From Pullulanibacillus camelliae (GTDB lineage Bacteria; Bacillota; Bacilli; Bacillales; Sporolactobacillaceae): a stretch of DNA of 64,000 nucleotides. The stretch is from positions 1 to 64,000 of the forward strand of contig NZ_BMIR01000013.1 of assembly GCF_014642655.1 (NCBI RefSeq). Direction: 5' to 3'. Below the pieces are notes generated by a model. That model was not told where the DNA came from and ran no database searches. It saw nothing but the letters and a program-made list of their open reading frames with translations. A program made the position numbers and the translations under genes. Position 1 is the stretch's first letter. Each line of letters begins with the position of its first letter. Of the stretch, positions 53,268 to 63,357 are shown in pieces.

Positions 53268-53795
53268 ATGAAAATCTCTTTACTCAAGCAGTTGCAAAAA
53301 AATCTTTGCCATCCAAAACAAGCGACGATGTTCCGCTTTCTTAAAATCGGCTACAATATTTTTTATGCCTTTTTCTTGGCCCTACTAAGCGCTCTATTAT
53401 TTTCACCTTCAATCATCAATAGAAGCATTGAAACAAGTAAAGATCTTTCCATCCTGTTCATCCCTTTGATGTTTGTTCTCTATTATATATTGTTAGCAGC
53501 TATTTTCTTTTTTTATCTTTCACTACTCGCGTGTCTCGGTATGGGCATCAAACAGCTCATTCCCAGACGCTTGAATTATCAACAGCTCTGGTCACTCTCA
53601 GCAAATAGCTGCACGTGGCCGACACTTGCTCTCGCTGTCCTCAATTTGATTGTTTCTCTTCCTAATCAGATTATTTGGCTATATATTTTAGCATGTATTG
53701 GCATGACCACCTATATGATCAGCAGCATTCCAAAGCCAAAGCCAAGACCTACCACCAAACCTCGTCCATCAGGCGAGCTACACAACAAAAGATGA
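53268..53795 (+). CDS. DUF1189 family membrane protein (YqgB-like)
   Basis: A 175-residue membrane protein. An N-terminal FRFLKIGYNIFYAFFLALLSALL, a long middle hydrophobic pair, then YQQLWSLSANSCTWPTLAL and a proline/lysine-rich tail (KPKPRPTTKPRPSG). The LWSLSA...TWPT segment is characteristic of DUF1189 proteins such as YqgB, which sits at this locus in B. subtilis. Start at ATG 53268 with AAGGTGA 6 bases upstream. Function unknown. Confidence 0.72.
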   Translation: MKISLLKQLQKNLCHPKQATMFRFLKIGYNIFYAFFLALLSALLFSPSIINRSIETSKDLSILFIPLMFVLYYILLAAIFFFYLSLLACLGMGIKQLIPRRLNYQQLWSLSANSCTWPTLALAVLNLIVSLPNQIIWLYILACIGMTTYMISSIPKPKPRPTTKPRPSGELHNKR

Positions 53796-53823
53796 GCCCG
53801 CAACCACTCTGCGGGCTTTTTTC
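53789..53823 (+). terminator. Terminator after the DUF1189 gene
   Basis: GCCCGCA and TGCGGGC arms with a 7-base loop then TTTTTT, overlapping the stop codon region. Confidence 0.88.
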
Positions 53824-53850
53824 CTTCTTAATAAATAAATCTTCTTATCC

Positions 53851-54483
53851 CTACTCTTCATCAGCCTGAATAACGATCCGAGTACCATCTACAGAAAGAA
53901 CTTTGATCTTTTGATCACTTTCTAACCATGTCCCATTAGTGATCGCACTATAGGTTTTCCCTTCAATCTCAATGGTTCCAACAGGACGAAACGGCGTTAC
54001 GCTCTTCCCTCTTTTTCCAACCAAAAATTTATATTCCTCGTTCATCGAATTATAGCCTTGTTCACTTGAAAGCTGGTCTAAAAGCGTGATCTTTGACCAA
54101 AATGCCCGAGCTGGAAATACTTTTAAAAAAGCAAAGGATAGCGCAATACCTAAAATAAAAGCAGCAGCAACAACTGTGCCGTAACCAATTGAAGGTGTGG
54201 GCAGTGCGACAGCTAATAGCATGAGGATAAGCCCTAATATTGCGACAGAACCATGATTAATCAGTTTTCCGTCTAGAAGAATCAAGGCAAAGCCCACAAC
54301 CAAGAGCGTAAGCATTAAAGCGGGAGAATACTCGGCCATTCGATGGATAAAGTAAAGTAAAAATAAGATAAAACTAATACAGCCAAATACGCCTTTAACT
54401 CGAACCAGCACCTCTCCAAACATTAATAGAGAAGCTAAGAAAATCACCACAAAGCTAACCATTACATTATCCAGAGCATTCAT
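53851..54483 (-). CDS. NfeD-like membrane protein
   Basis: A 210-residue protein with about five membrane helices and a C-terminal OB-fold (about residues 140-210) containing GKRGKSVTPFRPVGTIEIEGK and GTWLESDQKIKVLSVDG, the NfeD C-terminal signature. It lacks the N-terminal ClpP-like protease domain of long NfeD proteins. NfeD proteins usually partner with flotillin/SPFH proteins; none is encoded nearby. Start at ATG 54483, with GAGGTGA upstream. Confidence 0.83.
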   Translation of the reverse strand: MNALDNVMVSFVVIFLASLLMFGEVLVRVKGVFGCISFILFLLYFIHRMAEYSPALMLTLLVVGFALILLDGKLINHGSVAILGLILMLLAVALPTPSIGYGTVVAAAFILGIALSFAFLKVFPARAFWSKITLLDQLSSEQGYNSMNEEYKFLVGKRGKSVTPFRPVGTIEIEGKTYSAITNGTWLESDQKIKVLSVDGTRIVIQADEE

Positions 54484-54638
54484 TTTTGTCACCTCGTTTC
54501 CACTATATATACGACTGAAAGCGAATGAAGTTTCTAAGCCTTTAAACGCTCTTCAAAAAAATAAATCTAGTAATATGGCATAACTCTATGAAACAAAACA
54601 TAGAGTGATACAAATACGCTTTTAGAGGAGACGTCGCA

Positions 54639-54968
54639 ATGAAAAAACTTATCGTTTATGGCTTCATTGCATTAATCGGTTGGACATGTTTTTATGACTT
54701 AACAAATGGCGCACTCCATTTTCTTAATATAGATGAAATCAAAGCTGCAAAAGCAGAAAATACAACCCCTTCTAAACCTAAGCAAACAAGTCATTATAAA
54801 AAGGTCACTGTAGCGTCAGGTGATACGGTGTTATCCATCATGGAGTCCATCAATCCACATCAAGATGAAAATATCACAAAAATGATCAATGATTTCCAAG
54901 CTTTGAATCCACATGTTGACCCCAATGCTATCAAAATCGGGCAGACATATCGCTTTCCTGTGTATTAA
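54639..54968 (+). CDS. yqfZ: LysM domain protein YqfZ
   Basis: A 109-residue protein with an N-terminal membrane or signal segment (LIVYGFIALIGWTCFYDL) and one C-terminal LysM domain (KVTVASGDTVLSIMESIN...LNPHVDPNAIKIGQTYRFPVY). Peptidoglycan binding outside the membrane is likely. It lies just before ispG, as yqfZ does in B. subtilis. Ribosome site AGAGGAG. Confidence 0.85.
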   Translation: MKKLIVYGFIALIGWTCFYDLTNGALHFLNIDEIKAAKAENTTPSKPKQTSHYKKVTVASGDTVLSIMESINPHQDENITKMINDFQALNPHVDPNAIKIGQTYRFPVY

Positions 54969-55139
54969 CAAGATCGGCATGGCTTCACAAACTTAACTTG
55001 ATTATAACAAATATGACACAACATTATTTTTCAACACGACATAATCGTGGTAAAATGAATGGTGATAGTATAGTATTATTACTTAGGCACAGGTTTTAAA
55101 CCTTACTTATTTTTTTGCTATAAAAAAGGAGCGATCGGA

Positions 55140-56249
55140 ATGGCAAATATAACCCACCGAACCAAGACAAGAAAAGTGAAGGTTGGGGATGTAACGATCG
55201 GCGGTTCCAACGAACTTATTATTCAAAGCATGACGACAACAAAGACTCACGACGTGGAAGCAACCGTTGCAGAAATCCATCGTTTGGAAGAAGCCGGATG
55301 CCAAATCGTCCGTGTAGCTTGTCCAGACATGCGTGCAGCTGAGGCGATTCCAGAGATCAAAAAGCAAATCAACATTCCTCTTGTCGTTGATATTCACTTT
55401 AATTATAAATTAGCGCTAAAAGCCATTGAAGGCGGTGCTGATAAAATCCGGATTAATCCAGGGAATATCGGTAGCCGAGAAAAGGTTGAGGCTGTTGTCA
55501 ATGCCGCAAAAGCGAAAGGGATTCCCATCCGCATTGGTGTGAATGCTGGCTCACTCGAAAGAAAGCTTATTGAAAAATATGGTTATCCAACAGCTGATGC
55601 CATGGTAGAAAGCGCCCTCCATCATATTAAGATCTTGGAGGATCTTGATTTTCACGACATCATTGTTTCGCTAAAGGCTTCTGACGTCAACCTAGCTGTT
55701 GAGGCCTATGAAAAAGCCGCACAGGCCTTTGATTATCCGTTGCACCTGGGTATAACAGAATCTGGAACAAAGTTCTCTGGTTCTATTAAAAGTGCTGCTG
55801 GTCTAGGCATTCTTCTTCATAAAGGCATCGGTAACACAATGAGAATTTCCTTATCCACCGATCCGGTAGAAGAAGTGAAGGTTGCTCGAGAACTACTCAA
55901 ATCATTTGGTTTGGCAGCAAATGCTGCAACCCTTATTTCTTGTCCAACCTGTGGGCGTATTCAAATGAATTTATTCAAGGTTGTCGATGAAGTTGAAGAA
56001 TACATTCAACAAGTCAAAGCACCGATAAAAGTTGCCGTACTTGGCTGTGCAGTCAATGGGCCAGGAGAAGCAAGGGAGGCAGACATCGGTATTGCTGGAG
56101 GTAAAGGAGAAGGACTCCTCTTTAGACACGGTGAAGTTATTCGCAAGGTTCCTGAAGATCGTATGGTCGAAGAGCTAAAAATCGAAATCGACAAGCTTGC
56201 TAAGGAACATGCAGAAAAGCAAGCCAAAGAAGCCAAAGTAACCTCATGA
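55140..56249 (+). CDS. ispG: 4-hydroxy-3-methylbut-2-en-1-yl diphosphate synthase
   Basis: IspG (GcpE), 369 residues, converting MEcPP to HMBPP in the MEP isoprenoid pathway through a [4Fe-4S] cluster. The TIM barrel starts [15 protein letters not shown]. Cluster cysteines lie in [10 protein letters not shown] (about residue 270) and [12 protein letters not shown] (about residue 305). Ribosome site AAAAGGAG. ispH, the next enzyme, and ispA are also in this window. Confidence 0.97.
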   Translation: MANITHRTKTRKVKVGDVTIGGSNELIIQSMTTTKTHDVEATVAEIHRLEEAGCQIVRVACPDMRAAEAIPEIKKQINIPLVVDIHFNYKLALKAIEGGADKIRINPGNIGSREKVEAVVNAAKAKGIPIRIGVNAGSLERKLIEKYGYPTADAMVESALHHIKILEDLDFHDIIVSLKASDVNLAVEAYEKAAQAFDYPLHLGITESGTKFSGSIKSAAGLGILLHKGIGNTMRISLSTDPVEEVKVARELLKSFGLAANAATLISCPTCGRIQMNLFKVVDEVEEYIQQVKAPIKVAVLGCAVNGPGEAREADIGIAGGKGEGLLFRHGEVIRKVPEDRMVEELKIEIDKLAKEHAEKQAKEAKVTS

Positions 56250-56261
56250 TCGTGCAATAAT

Positions 56262-56300
56262 AAAAAAACAACCATCAGATCGCTGATGGTTGTTTTTTTA
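56262..56300. terminator. Terminator between ispG and the nitroreductase gene
   Basis: ACAACCATCAG and CTGATGGTTGT, a perfect 11-base stem with a 4-base loop and T/A runs on both sides, so probably bidirectional between convergent genes. Confidence 0.9.
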
Positions 56301-56304
56301 TTGT

Positions 56305-56880
56305 TTAGTCACTTACCCATGTGACTAGCTTATTCAACGGTGGCTTTTCTGGACTTTGCGGCTCTATTGCTGGATAGCCAACGTAAATGTACCCCAGGAC
56401 TAAGCCTTCCTCAGAAACATCAAACGCTTTCTTCATGATGGGGTGATAACTAGGATCTCCCGAGCGCCAAATCGCTCCTAAACCTAAATCAGTGGCAGTT
56501 AACAGTATATTTTGCACCGCACAAGCTGTGGCAGCAATTTCTTCGGCAAATACGACTTTAGCTAATGAGCTAGGCTCTAAACGAACAACAATGACATAAG
56601 GGGCTCGCTGCGCTTTTTTTATTCCCTTTTCGTAAGCAGCCTGTCTTTCCTCTTCAGAAGCCGTATCCTCTAATGCCTCCTGATTAATTCGTCCATAAGC
56701 ATCGCCTAATCTATCTCTTCCTTTTCCTGATAAAACAATAAAGGAATAAGGTTCTGTCCGATAATGATTCGGTGCCCAACGTGCAGATTCGAGCAATTGC
56801 TCAATCACCTGTCGATCAGGTACTTGCTCTGTAAGCTTACCTATAGAGCGTCTTTTTTTGATCACATCATTTAATTCCAT
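56305..56880 (-). CDS. Nitroreductase family protein
   Basis: A 191-residue FMN-dependent oxidoreductase. The FMN-binding RRSIGKLTEQVPD, the SARWAPNHYRTEPYSFIVL segment (about residue 35) and the late DLGLGAIWRSG and LGYIYVGYPAIEP are family landmarks. Start at ATG 56880 with AGGGGTGA upstream. Substrate unknown. Confidence 0.88.
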   Translation of the reverse strand: MELNDVIKKRRSIGKLTEQVPDRQVIEQLLESARWAPNHYRTEPYSFIVLSGKGRDRLGDAYGRINQEALEDTASEEERQAAYEKGIKKAQRAPYVIVVRLEPSSLAKVVFAEEIAATACAVQNILLTATDLGLGAIWRSGDPSYHPIMKKAFDVSEEGLVLGYIYVGYPAIEPQSPEKPPLNKLVTWVSD

Positions 56881-56895
56881 CACATCACCCCTCAC

Positions 56896-57215
56896 ACAAT
56901 ATTCACCTTTATTATAAACTTAATTGATAATTATTTTCAATGACCAACTCCGTAGTAAGAAAAACCAGGCGAATACTCGGTGCTTTGGAATAAAAATTAA
57001 TAGGAGCAGCCTCTCATACTGTGGTGGCTTATTATCATTGTGTTGATGAGGGCTCTTTGTTTTAAAATAACCTTCTTTTTGATCAATTTGACAAGAACTT
57101 TTGTTAAAAATACCTATGCTTTTTTTGTTACGCTCGTGCCTAGATTCGGAAACTTGACCCGCAGATTCGTTCTCTTTTTTGAAAGCGTCGGGTCAAATCC
57201 TAATTCTATGTTTGT
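56896..57215. other. Gene-free stretch between nitroreductase and element B4
   Basis: About 320 bases. On the minus strand it ends with CGCCTGGTTTTTCTTACT (near 56957-56974), like the 3' end of a type B element, and contains a TTGACCCG...CGGGTCAAG pairing near 57150-57195. It may be a decayed element chain behind B4. No gene. Confidence 0.45.
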
Positions 57216-57472
57216 TAAGAAAAACCGGGCTTAAAAGCGTGCCCGATCCTTGTCCTTAGTATAGAGCATCATCCAATATGAAAGAGGCTTCATTGCCTGG
57301 TCAAGTGGATGGGAGCGCGAGATTCGGAACACTCTAAAATCATGTGTTCCTCGGGCGCCGCTGACTCATGATGCAGAGACTAGAGTCCTGCGGGAAGTGG
57401 GAGAGCGGTAAGACCTTAGCAGTGCGAAGCCGCACCGTCCTCATGACCAGAAATTTTATACTTTCTTTTCTT
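57216..57472 (-). repeat. Type B element, copy B4, with internal deletion
   Basis: About 257 bp. On the minus strand it starts AAAGTATAAAATTTCTGG after the yqfX terminator and ends with CGGGCACG...AAGCCCGG plus TTTTTCTTAAC. It contains the GGAACAC/GTGTTCC module but has lost the roughly 40-base segment with GCGAGGAGGCTTAGG found in the other copies. Confidence 0.83.
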
Positions 57473-57474
57473 TC

Positions 57475-57511
57475 AAAAAAGGCAAGCTGCCAAAAGCAGC
57501 TTGCCTTTTTT
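57475..57511 (-). terminator. Rho-independent terminator of yqfX
   Basis: GGCAAGCTGC and GCAGCTTGCC, a perfect 10-base stem with a 5-base loop and T/A runs on both sides, just beyond the yqfX stop. Confidence 0.9.
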
Positions 57512-57513
57512 TG

Positions 57514-57957
57514 TTAAAAAAATGGTGCTGTAAACAGCAGGATGACAATCGCGGCAATCCCGACACCAATCGCCCAAGCACCGAGCGTACGGGCGCCTTG
57601 TCTTCGTGCAATGATGCCGACTATAATGCCAGCAGCCCCCATGATAATGGGTAAGAAGAATAGACCGATTACGGATAATACTAAGGCCAGCCAGCCTAGC
57701 CCTACCCCTTCAGTTTCATCTGCATCATCATCACGCACATTATCGACTAAGGAACGGTCAACCGCGGCATCAGCAGCATACTCCTCTTTATAGTCCTCAT
57801 CATCTGAGGCGCTATCTAAAGGATCTTCAAATAACTCATCAACAGCTTCATCGCTATCTTCTTCGCGAGGATAGTCTGTTGCATTATTGCCATACCATAA
57901 TGAGTTCACTTCGTCATGCTCACGCTCATCATGAGAGTTCTGATCCTTATCGGCCAT
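57514..57957 (-). CDS. yqfX: YqfX family membrane protein
   Basis: A 147-residue protein: about 85 acidic, low-complexity N-terminal residues, then two membrane helices with the conserved LVLSVIGLFFLPIIMGAAG, IIARRQGARTLGAWAIG and IVILLFTAPFF. This C-terminal part is the recognisable YqfX signature. Function unknown. It lies near ispG as in B. subtilis. Confidence 0.85.
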   Translation of the reverse strand: MADKDQNSHDEREHDEVNSLWYGNNATDYPREEDSDEAVDELFEDPLDSASDDEDYKEEYAADAAVDRSLVDNVRDDDADETEGVGLGWLALVLSVIGLFFLPIIMGAAGIIVGIIARRQGARTLGAWAIGVGIAAIVILLFTAPFF

Positions 57958-58041
57958 AACGATCCCCTCGCTTTCATTTTAGGATCGTTATTATTTTGGC
58001 ATGATAAGAGAGGAATTATTGATGCAATAGTTGGAAAAGCA

Positions 58042-59388
58042 TTAGAGCGTTTGCTCCAAAGGAAGTGAAATTTTAATGGTTGTGCCACTGCCCAGCTCAC
58101 TGCTGATTTCAAAGTGACCATTATGCTCTTGAATGATTTTTTTACATAATGGCAAGCCTATTCCCGTCCCCTTTTCTTTAGTTGTAAAAAATGGTTTGCC
58201 TAATTGATCGAGCACTTCTCTTTCCATACCAGGACCGTTGTCCTCAACTGTAATAACATAATATTTATCAACGACCCTTCCTTTTAAAGAAAAACGTTTA
58301 TCGGTTTGGTTATCATCAAAAGCCTCGATTGCATTACGCAATACATTTAAAAATACTTGTTTGATCATAGAACGATTCAAAAGCAATTGGGCAGACACCC
58401 TCTGAAAATCATGAACTAATTTAATATTTCTCAACAAGCATTCTGAGCGGATGAGTGAAACGATCGATTGGAAAAATTCATAAGGCTGTTGCGCTTCCCT
58501 TTCCGGAGCCTTTCTCGATAACGATAGGAAGTCGTCAATAATGTCATTCATACGATCTAACTCAGAAAGAATGGTTTTATAATATTTTTCAATATCATCC
58601 GTCAAGGCTGAGAGCTGAATGAAACCTCTAATGACAGAAAGTGGATTTCTCAATTCATGTGCAAAGCCTGCCGCCAGGTGAGAAACAGATTCCATTTGCT
58701 GCTTATAAAGCAATAAGTTATCGTATTCATCTGAACCAGCGCGATCATCAATAATAAAGGTGATCATATCTGTATGATTATTATAAATGCCATAAACGCG
58801 ATAGAGGGTTTTATCATAAAGATGATAGCGCCGCACATCCTTTGAAGATTGACGGATATCAGCAGCCATTTCTTTCATGACGCGAATGATGGGTCTCCCG
58901 CCAAGCTTAGTGAAATTCCGACGGAACCGCCCCTCTTTTTTTAAAACATCATTATAATAAATAACATTATTATGCCTATCAAGAATAAAAACGGCTATAT
59001 TTAGCGCATTGAAAATACTTTCGGCTATGCTTTCAAGGCGATCAAAGGACGATTGCTTCAGCGAATGATGGGTTTCTAATCCAACCAGATATATCCCTTC
59101 TGCAGCTGACCGACCTCGAAAAGAGTATTCCTTAATCTGACCTTCAGTTTTTAGATGAAATCGTTTTTCAATGAGTGAATTACCCTTCGTTAACTCATGG
59201 AGCATTTGTAGAAGTGAGTGCCTGTGAGATGGAATACAATGATCATAAAAATACTTTCCATTTTGTTCAAGCAATTTCATTCCTCTCTGATTCACTTTCA
59301 ATATTTCTCCATCAACTGATAACAATAACCGCACCTCATAGGTGATTTCTTCAAAGACTTCATTATATGTACTATTGTTCGTTAACAT
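58042..59388 (-). CDS. PAS-domain sensor histidine kinase, sporulation-kinase-like
   Basis: About 448 residues, soluble, with two PAS-like regions (about residues 20-110 and 125-215; the second has NALNIAVFILDRHNNVIYYN). A HisKA domain (H-box GFAHELRNPLSVIRGFIQL, about residue 245) and an HATPase domain (N-box FLNVLRNAIEAF, DNGPGMEREVL, GTGIGLPLCKKI) follow. No response regulator gene adjoins it, and architecture resembles the KinA/KinE orphan kinases feeding Spo0F. The start is unclear: the ATG at 59388 is 15 bases from GGAGGG, and a GTG at 59415 overlaps it. Confidence 0.87.
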   Translation of the reverse strand: MLTNNSTYNEVFEEITYEVRLLLSVDGEILKVNQRGMKLLEQNGKYFYDHCIPSHRHSLLQMLHELTKGNSLIEKRFHLKTEGQIKEYSFRGRSAAEGIYLVGLETHHSLKQSSFDRLESIAESIFNALNIAVFILDRHNNVIYYNDVLKKEGRFRRNFTKLGGRPIIRVMKEMAADIRQSSKDVRRYHLYDKTLYRVYGIYNNHTDMITFIIDDRAGSDEYDNLLLYKQQMESVSHLAAGFAHELRNPLSVIRGFIQLSALTDDIEKYYKTILSELDRMNDIIDDFLSLSRKAPEREAQQPYEFFQSIVSLIRSECLLRNIKLVHDFQRVSAQLLLNRSMIKQVFLNVLRNAIEAFDDNQTDKRFSLKGRVVDKYYVITVEDNGPGMEREVLDQLGKPFFTTKEKGTGIGLPLCKKIIQEHNGHFEISSELGSGTTIKISLPLEQTL

Positions 59389-59620
59389 TGGATAAACGAT
59401 TGTCCCTCCTTCCACGATTCATCCAGAGTATACACCCATTATTATATCGAAATTTGTTCTCTATATATAGGATTTCAAGAAGGGTTTTCATTGACATAGT
59501 TCGTCAAAAAATGCACTTTTTCCGCGAATTTTATCGAATTTCATGTGGTTACATAGCATATTTTTGGAACATAAATTGACTCCCTTAATATATATAATCA
59601 CAGTGGGAGGGAATGCTTTT

Positions 59621-59890
59621 ATGAATAATATCATGAAACAATTCATTAATCTAAAAATGAATACACTCACACCTCAAGAGCTGCTTCGCTTAGGAAACAA
59701 ATATCAGCTTCACTTATCAAAGCAACAAGCAGAAAAAATTGTTGGTCTAATTAAGGAACAAAAAATCAATGTCTTTAATAAATCAGAACGAAGCCAACTG
59801 CTTCAAAAGATTGCCCTTGTAACCAATCAACAAATCGCGCAGCAAATGGAATATATATTTTCTACATTCATTGGCGGCAATGCCCATTAA
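59621..59890 (+). CDS. yqfT: DUF2624 family protein YqfT
   Basis: An 89-residue helical protein with the DUF2624 pattern MKQFINLKMNTLTPQELLRLGN, LSKQQAEKIVGLIKEQKINVF and RSQLLQKIALV. Start chosen at ATG 59621, with GGGAGGG 9 bases upstream. It precedes nfo as in B. subtilis, although on the opposite strand here. Function unknown. Confidence 0.85.
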   Translation: MNNIMKQFINLKMNTLTPQELLRLGNKYQLHLSKQQAEKIVGLIKEQKINVFNKSERSQLLQKIALVTNQQIAQQMEYIFSTFIGGNAH

Positions 59891-59904
59891 CCAGTGGATG
59901 AGCA

Positions 59905-60122
59905 ATAACTGCTGTTAGACAAATTCAGCTTGTGCTTATGGCCATTTTCTTTGTACCCCTGATGTAATGCGTCCTTAACACTATGTTCTAATGGCGAAGG
60001 CGGCTTATACTCTCCTCTTTAAATTCATGTGAGTAAAGTGGTTATATACTTCCTGACAATCGCCAAGCATTAATGACGAAGGTCAAAGTTGCTTTTATAC
60101 AGCGTTAGTGAAGTTATAAATA
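59905..60122 (-). repeat. Two tandem decayed type A elements (A7a, A7b) behind nfo
   Basis: On the minus strand after the nfo terminator, a shortened copy (about 60065-60122) has ATAACTTCACTAACGC and TTTGACCTTCGTCATTA. A second copy then starts GTCAGGAAGTATATAACC and has AGAGGAGAGTATAAGCC and ACATCAGGGGTAC. Both closing hairpins have decayed. Confidence 0.55.
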
Positions 60123-60123
60123 A

Positions 60124-60149
60124 AGAAAAAAACGAGGATATCCTCGTTT
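60124..60149 (-). terminator. Rho-independent terminator of nfo
   Basis: AAACGAGG and CCTCGTTT arms with a 4-base ATAT loop, then TTTTTTTC on the minus strand, overlapping the nfo stop codon. Confidence 0.82.
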
Positions 60150-61041
60150 AGACATTCATAACTTCTTCTTTTAAATTGGCGTTAAACTGCCCTTGCTTTA
60201 ACATTTCAATTTCTAATTTATAAGGTGGCTTTTTATTGGCTTTATCTTCTCCTACAAATGGAGTTTCTAAAATCTTCGGTAGATCCATAAAGCGTTCATG
60301 ATGAACAATACGATTCAATGCTTCAAACCCAATATGTCCAAATCCGATGTTTTCGTGACGATCCTTTCGTGCGCCACAAGGATTTTTGCTATCATTGACA
60401 TGCACCACTTTTATACGGTCAAGACCAACAATTCGATCAAACTCTTCTAACACGTCATCAAACCGATTGACAATATCATAGCCCGCATCATGAGTATGAC
60501 ACGTATCAAAGCACACGGAGAGCTTTTCATTATGCTGTACGCCAGAAATGATTTCGGCTAAATGTTCAAACTGATAGCCACATTCAGATCCTTTTCCAGC
60601 CATCGTTTCCAAAGCAATTTGTACTTTATCATCCTTGGTGAGGACTTCATTCAATCCTTCAATGATCTTTTTTATACCCTTCTCGACACCCTCTCCAACA
60701 TGCGCACCAGGATGAAGTACGATTTGTTTGGCACCTATTGCTTCTGTCCGATCGATTTCTTTTCGTAAAAAATCCACACCGATTCGAAAGGTCTGTGGTT
60801 TCGTCGTATTCGCGATATTAATAATATAGGGAGCATGAACAACAATGTCTGTTAATCCATGTGCCTCCATATAAGCCTTCCCAGCTTCTATATTTAATTC
60901 CTCAATGGGTTTTCTTCTTGTATTCTGTGGTGCTCCTGTATAAATCATAAACGTGTTTTCACCATAGGCAACGGCTTCCTCTCCAGCACCTAATAACATT
61001 TTATCGCCCTTCATAGACACGTGTGAGCCAATTTTCAACAT
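60148..61041 (-). CDS. nfo: Endonuclease IV
   Basis: Nfo, 297 residues, an AP endonuclease of base-excision repair with a trinuclear zinc site in a TIM barrel. Motifs: [85 protein letters not shown], the last split by the metal-binding His-Asp pair. Full length and all ligands present. In B. subtilis it is under SigG control and protects spores. Confidence 0.96.
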   Translation of the reverse strand: MLKIGSHVSMKGDKMLLGAGEEAVAYGENTFMIYTGAPQNTRRKPIEELNIEAGKAYMEAHGLTDIVVHAPYIINIANTTKPQTFRIGVDFLRKEIDRTEAIGAKQIVLHPGAHVGEGVEKGIKKIIEGLNEVLTKDDKVQIALETMAGKGSECGYQFEHLAEIISGVQHNEKLSVCFDTCHTHDAGYDIVNRFDDVLEEFDRIVGLDRIKVVHVNDSKNPCGARKDRHENIGFGHIGFEALNRIVHHERFMDLPKILETPFVGEDKANKKPPYKLEIEMLKQGQFNANLKEEVMNV

Positions 61042-61238
61042 TCTTTTTCACGTCCTCTCTCTCTTCATTTTACACATTTTATCATGTGTTGGACAAGTGA
61101 AAGCCTAAATAAACACTCTCAGAAAATGACATAAAACGTGAAGGTTTGGCACACAGTCTACACTGCGCGCATAAAATAATGCAGATATCTTCGTTCGTTA
61201 TTCTCATAATGCCTATGACAAACAAAGGAGTGATAGCC

Positions 61239-62030
61239 ATGTTCCCGTTTCAACAAGGTTCAAACGCAGGACTCGGTGCTGGTGGCGGTTTTACACCACC
61301 CCCTGGCCCTTTCTCTGGTGGTGGCATGTTCCCCCCCACAGGAATGATGGGGCCTCCAATGACTCAAGGTGGGGGTGGATCCGGAGGCGGTGGTATCGGC
61401 CGCTTACTAAGCGGCCTGTTCAATAGAGGGAGTTCAGCGGCTGGGGCTGCCACTAATGGCGCAGGAGGCATGATGAACCCTGGTGCATTTATACCAAACA
61501 ACATGGGGGGACTTGGAACCCTAGGTAATGCTGCAAATGCGATCAGCTCAGCAAGTGGTGGATCTGGTGGCATTTTAGGAACGATCCAAAATATACAAAA
61601 GGTCGTTCAAGTTGGTCAACAAATCATGCCAATGGTTCAACAATTTGGTCCATTGGTCAAAAACGTTCCGGCAATGATTAATATGGTCAAAACCTTAGCT
61701 GCTGCCACTGGAGCAGAGGAGGCTGAAGAGGCCGAAGAAGCAACAGAAGAGACAGAGACTGAAGCAACCTCTGACGAAGAGCCGGAGGATGATGAAGAAG
61801 CAAAAGAACAGAAATCGGCGACTAAGAAAACTTCATCGTCTTCCGAATCCAAAAATAAAACAAAAACATCCCAGCAAAAGTCTACAATTAAAAAAGAGCA
61901 CTCATCCAAACCCACTACACAGCGTCGAGGGAAAACAGTAAAAGGAAGCGCGATTAGGGAACCACGAACGACCTACGAATTTAACGAATCGGATGACTTC
62001 AAGTCCTCAACTCCCACGCTCTATGTTTAA
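61239..62030 (+). CDS. yqfQ: YqfQ/VrrA-like low-complexity protein
   Basis: A 263-residue protein: N-terminal Gly/Pro/Met-rich region with FTPPPGPFSGGGMFPP, a middle hydrophobic helix pair (GILGTIQNIQKVVQVGQQIMPMV, then LVKNVPAMINMVKTL), and a highly charged Glu/Ala then Lys/Ser/Thr tail. The arrangement and position before ispH match YqfQ (VrrA, known for variable repeats in B. anthracis). Start at ATG 61239, with AAAGGAG upstream. Function unknown; low complexity suggests a spore or surface protein. Confidence 0.8.
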   Translation: MFPFQQGSNAGLGAGGGFTPPPGPFSGGGMFPPTGMMGPPMTQGGGGSGGGGIGRLLSGLFNRGSSAAGAATNGAGGMMNPGAFIPNNMGGLGTLGNAANAISSASGGSGGILGTIQNIQKVVQVGQQIMPMVQQFGPLVKNVPAMINMVKTLAAATGAEEAEEAEEATEETETEATSDEEPEDDEEAKEQKSATKKTSSSSESKNKTKTSQQKSTIKKEHSSKPTTQRRGKTVKGSAIREPRTTYEFNESDDFKSSTPTLYV

Positions 62031-62119
62031 TCCTGTCACTGGAGTGTCACTAGCATTTCATTGTGTTCATTCTTCTCCTCCTTTATAATGAATGTAGATG
62101 TTATGAAGGAGGCTTTTTC

Positions 62120-63085
62120 ATGGAGGTTATTAAAGTCGCTCCCCGTGGCTATTGTTATGGTGTGGTTGATGCCATGGTCATTGCGCGCAAAGCCGCAATG
62201 AGAGAGGACTTGCCACGACCTATCTATATTTTGGGAATGATTGTTCACAATCATCATGTTACTGACGCCTTTGAAACTGAAGGCATCATCACTTTAGATG
62301 GAAAAACGAGGCTTGAACTCTTAAATGATATAGATCACGGCACTATCATTTTCACTGCTCACGGCGTTTCCCCTGAGGTCCGCGCCTTAGCTGAAAAAAA
62401 AGGCTTAACGACCATTGATGCAACCTGTCCAGATGTTACCAAAACACACGATCTTATTCAGGATAAACAAAAGGAAGGCTTTGAAGTCATCTATATTGGT
62501 AAAAAAGGCCATCCTGAGCCTGAGGGGGCAATGGGAGTTGCACCAGATATTGTCCATCTCGTGGAAACGGAAGAGGATGTCGACCGCTTAAATGTCCAAG
62601 CGAAAAAAATCATCATCACCAATCAAACAACCATGTCACAATGGGACGTTGCAGACATTATGAATGCAATTAAGGAAAAGTATCCACACGCTGAAATCCA
62701 TAATGAAATCTGTCACGCAACACAAACCCGACAGGAAGCCATCGCTGAGCAGGCTCGCGACGCAGACCTGACCATTGTTGTAGGCGATCCAAGAAGTAAT
62801 AACTCTAATCGCTTAGCTCAAGTATCTGAAGAAATTGCGGGAACCAAAGCCTATCGTATTGCCGATCTCTCAGAGCTAGATATTAACTGGCTGAAAACCG
62901 GCGTTAAAAAGGTAGCGATCACGGCTGGGGCATCAACCCCTACCCAACTCACCAAGGAAGTCATTTTATTTATCGATCAATTTGATCCGGATAATCCAAC
63001 AACTTGGAAAAAAGAATCAAAATTAAAAAAACAGGATATCCTACCAAAAATCAAAATCAAAAAGAAAAAAACCGAAGCCAGTTGA
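62120..63085 (+). CDS. ispH: 4-hydroxy-3-methylbut-2-enyl diphosphate reductase
   Basis: IspH (LytB), 321 residues, the last MEP-pathway enzyme, making IPP and DMAPP from HMBPP. The three cluster cysteines are in [10 protein letters not shown] (residue 12), [12 protein letters not shown] (about residue 98) and [12 protein letters not shown] (about residue 196). Start at ATG 62120, with GAAGGAGG 8 bases upstream. The basic tail [21 protein letters not shown] is typical of Bacillus IspH. Confidence 0.96.
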   Translation: MEVIKVAPRGYCYGVVDAMVIARKAAMREDLPRPIYILGMIVHNHHVTDAFETEGIITLDGKTRLELLNDIDHGTIIFTAHGVSPEVRALAEKKGLTTIDATCPDVTKTHDLIQDKQKEGFEVIYIGKKGHPEPEGAMGVAPDIVHLVETEEDVDRLNVQAKKIIITNQTTMSQWDVADIMNAIKEKYPHAEIHNEICHATQTRQEAIAEQARDADLTIVVGDPRSNNSNRLAQVSEEIAGTKAYRIADLSELDINWLKTGVKKVAITAGASTPTQLTKEVILFIDQFDPDNPTTWKKESKLKKQDILPKIKIKKKKTEAS

Positions 63086-63191
63086 GTTCAGTTCACAATG
63101 ACTTATTTAAATAAAGTTAACCATACTAAAATGACCGACTAAAAAGAAGCATTGACCTGTCTATGTTAAACAAAATAAAAAGATAGGGCTG

Positions 63192-63262
63192 AGACAGAAG
63201 CATTCAGCCCACATAGAGAATCCGAACGCATTCACAACTTTGAAGGCATGCGTTCGGGTTTT
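63192..63262 (+). terminator. Two-hairpin terminator after ispH
   Basis: A first stem GGGCTGA/TCAGCCC is followed by a second CCGAACGCAT/ATGCGTTCGG with TTTTTTT. The second is a strong Rho-independent terminator. It sits between ispH and the convergent yqfO gene. Confidence 0.85.
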
Positions 63263-63357
63263 TTTAGTAAGTCATGAAGCGCCCCGTCAAAAATATTTCG
63301 CTTTCCCTGGCTCCTTTTAAAATCTTATCATTTGATATTAGGGCAATTCTCTTCTTT

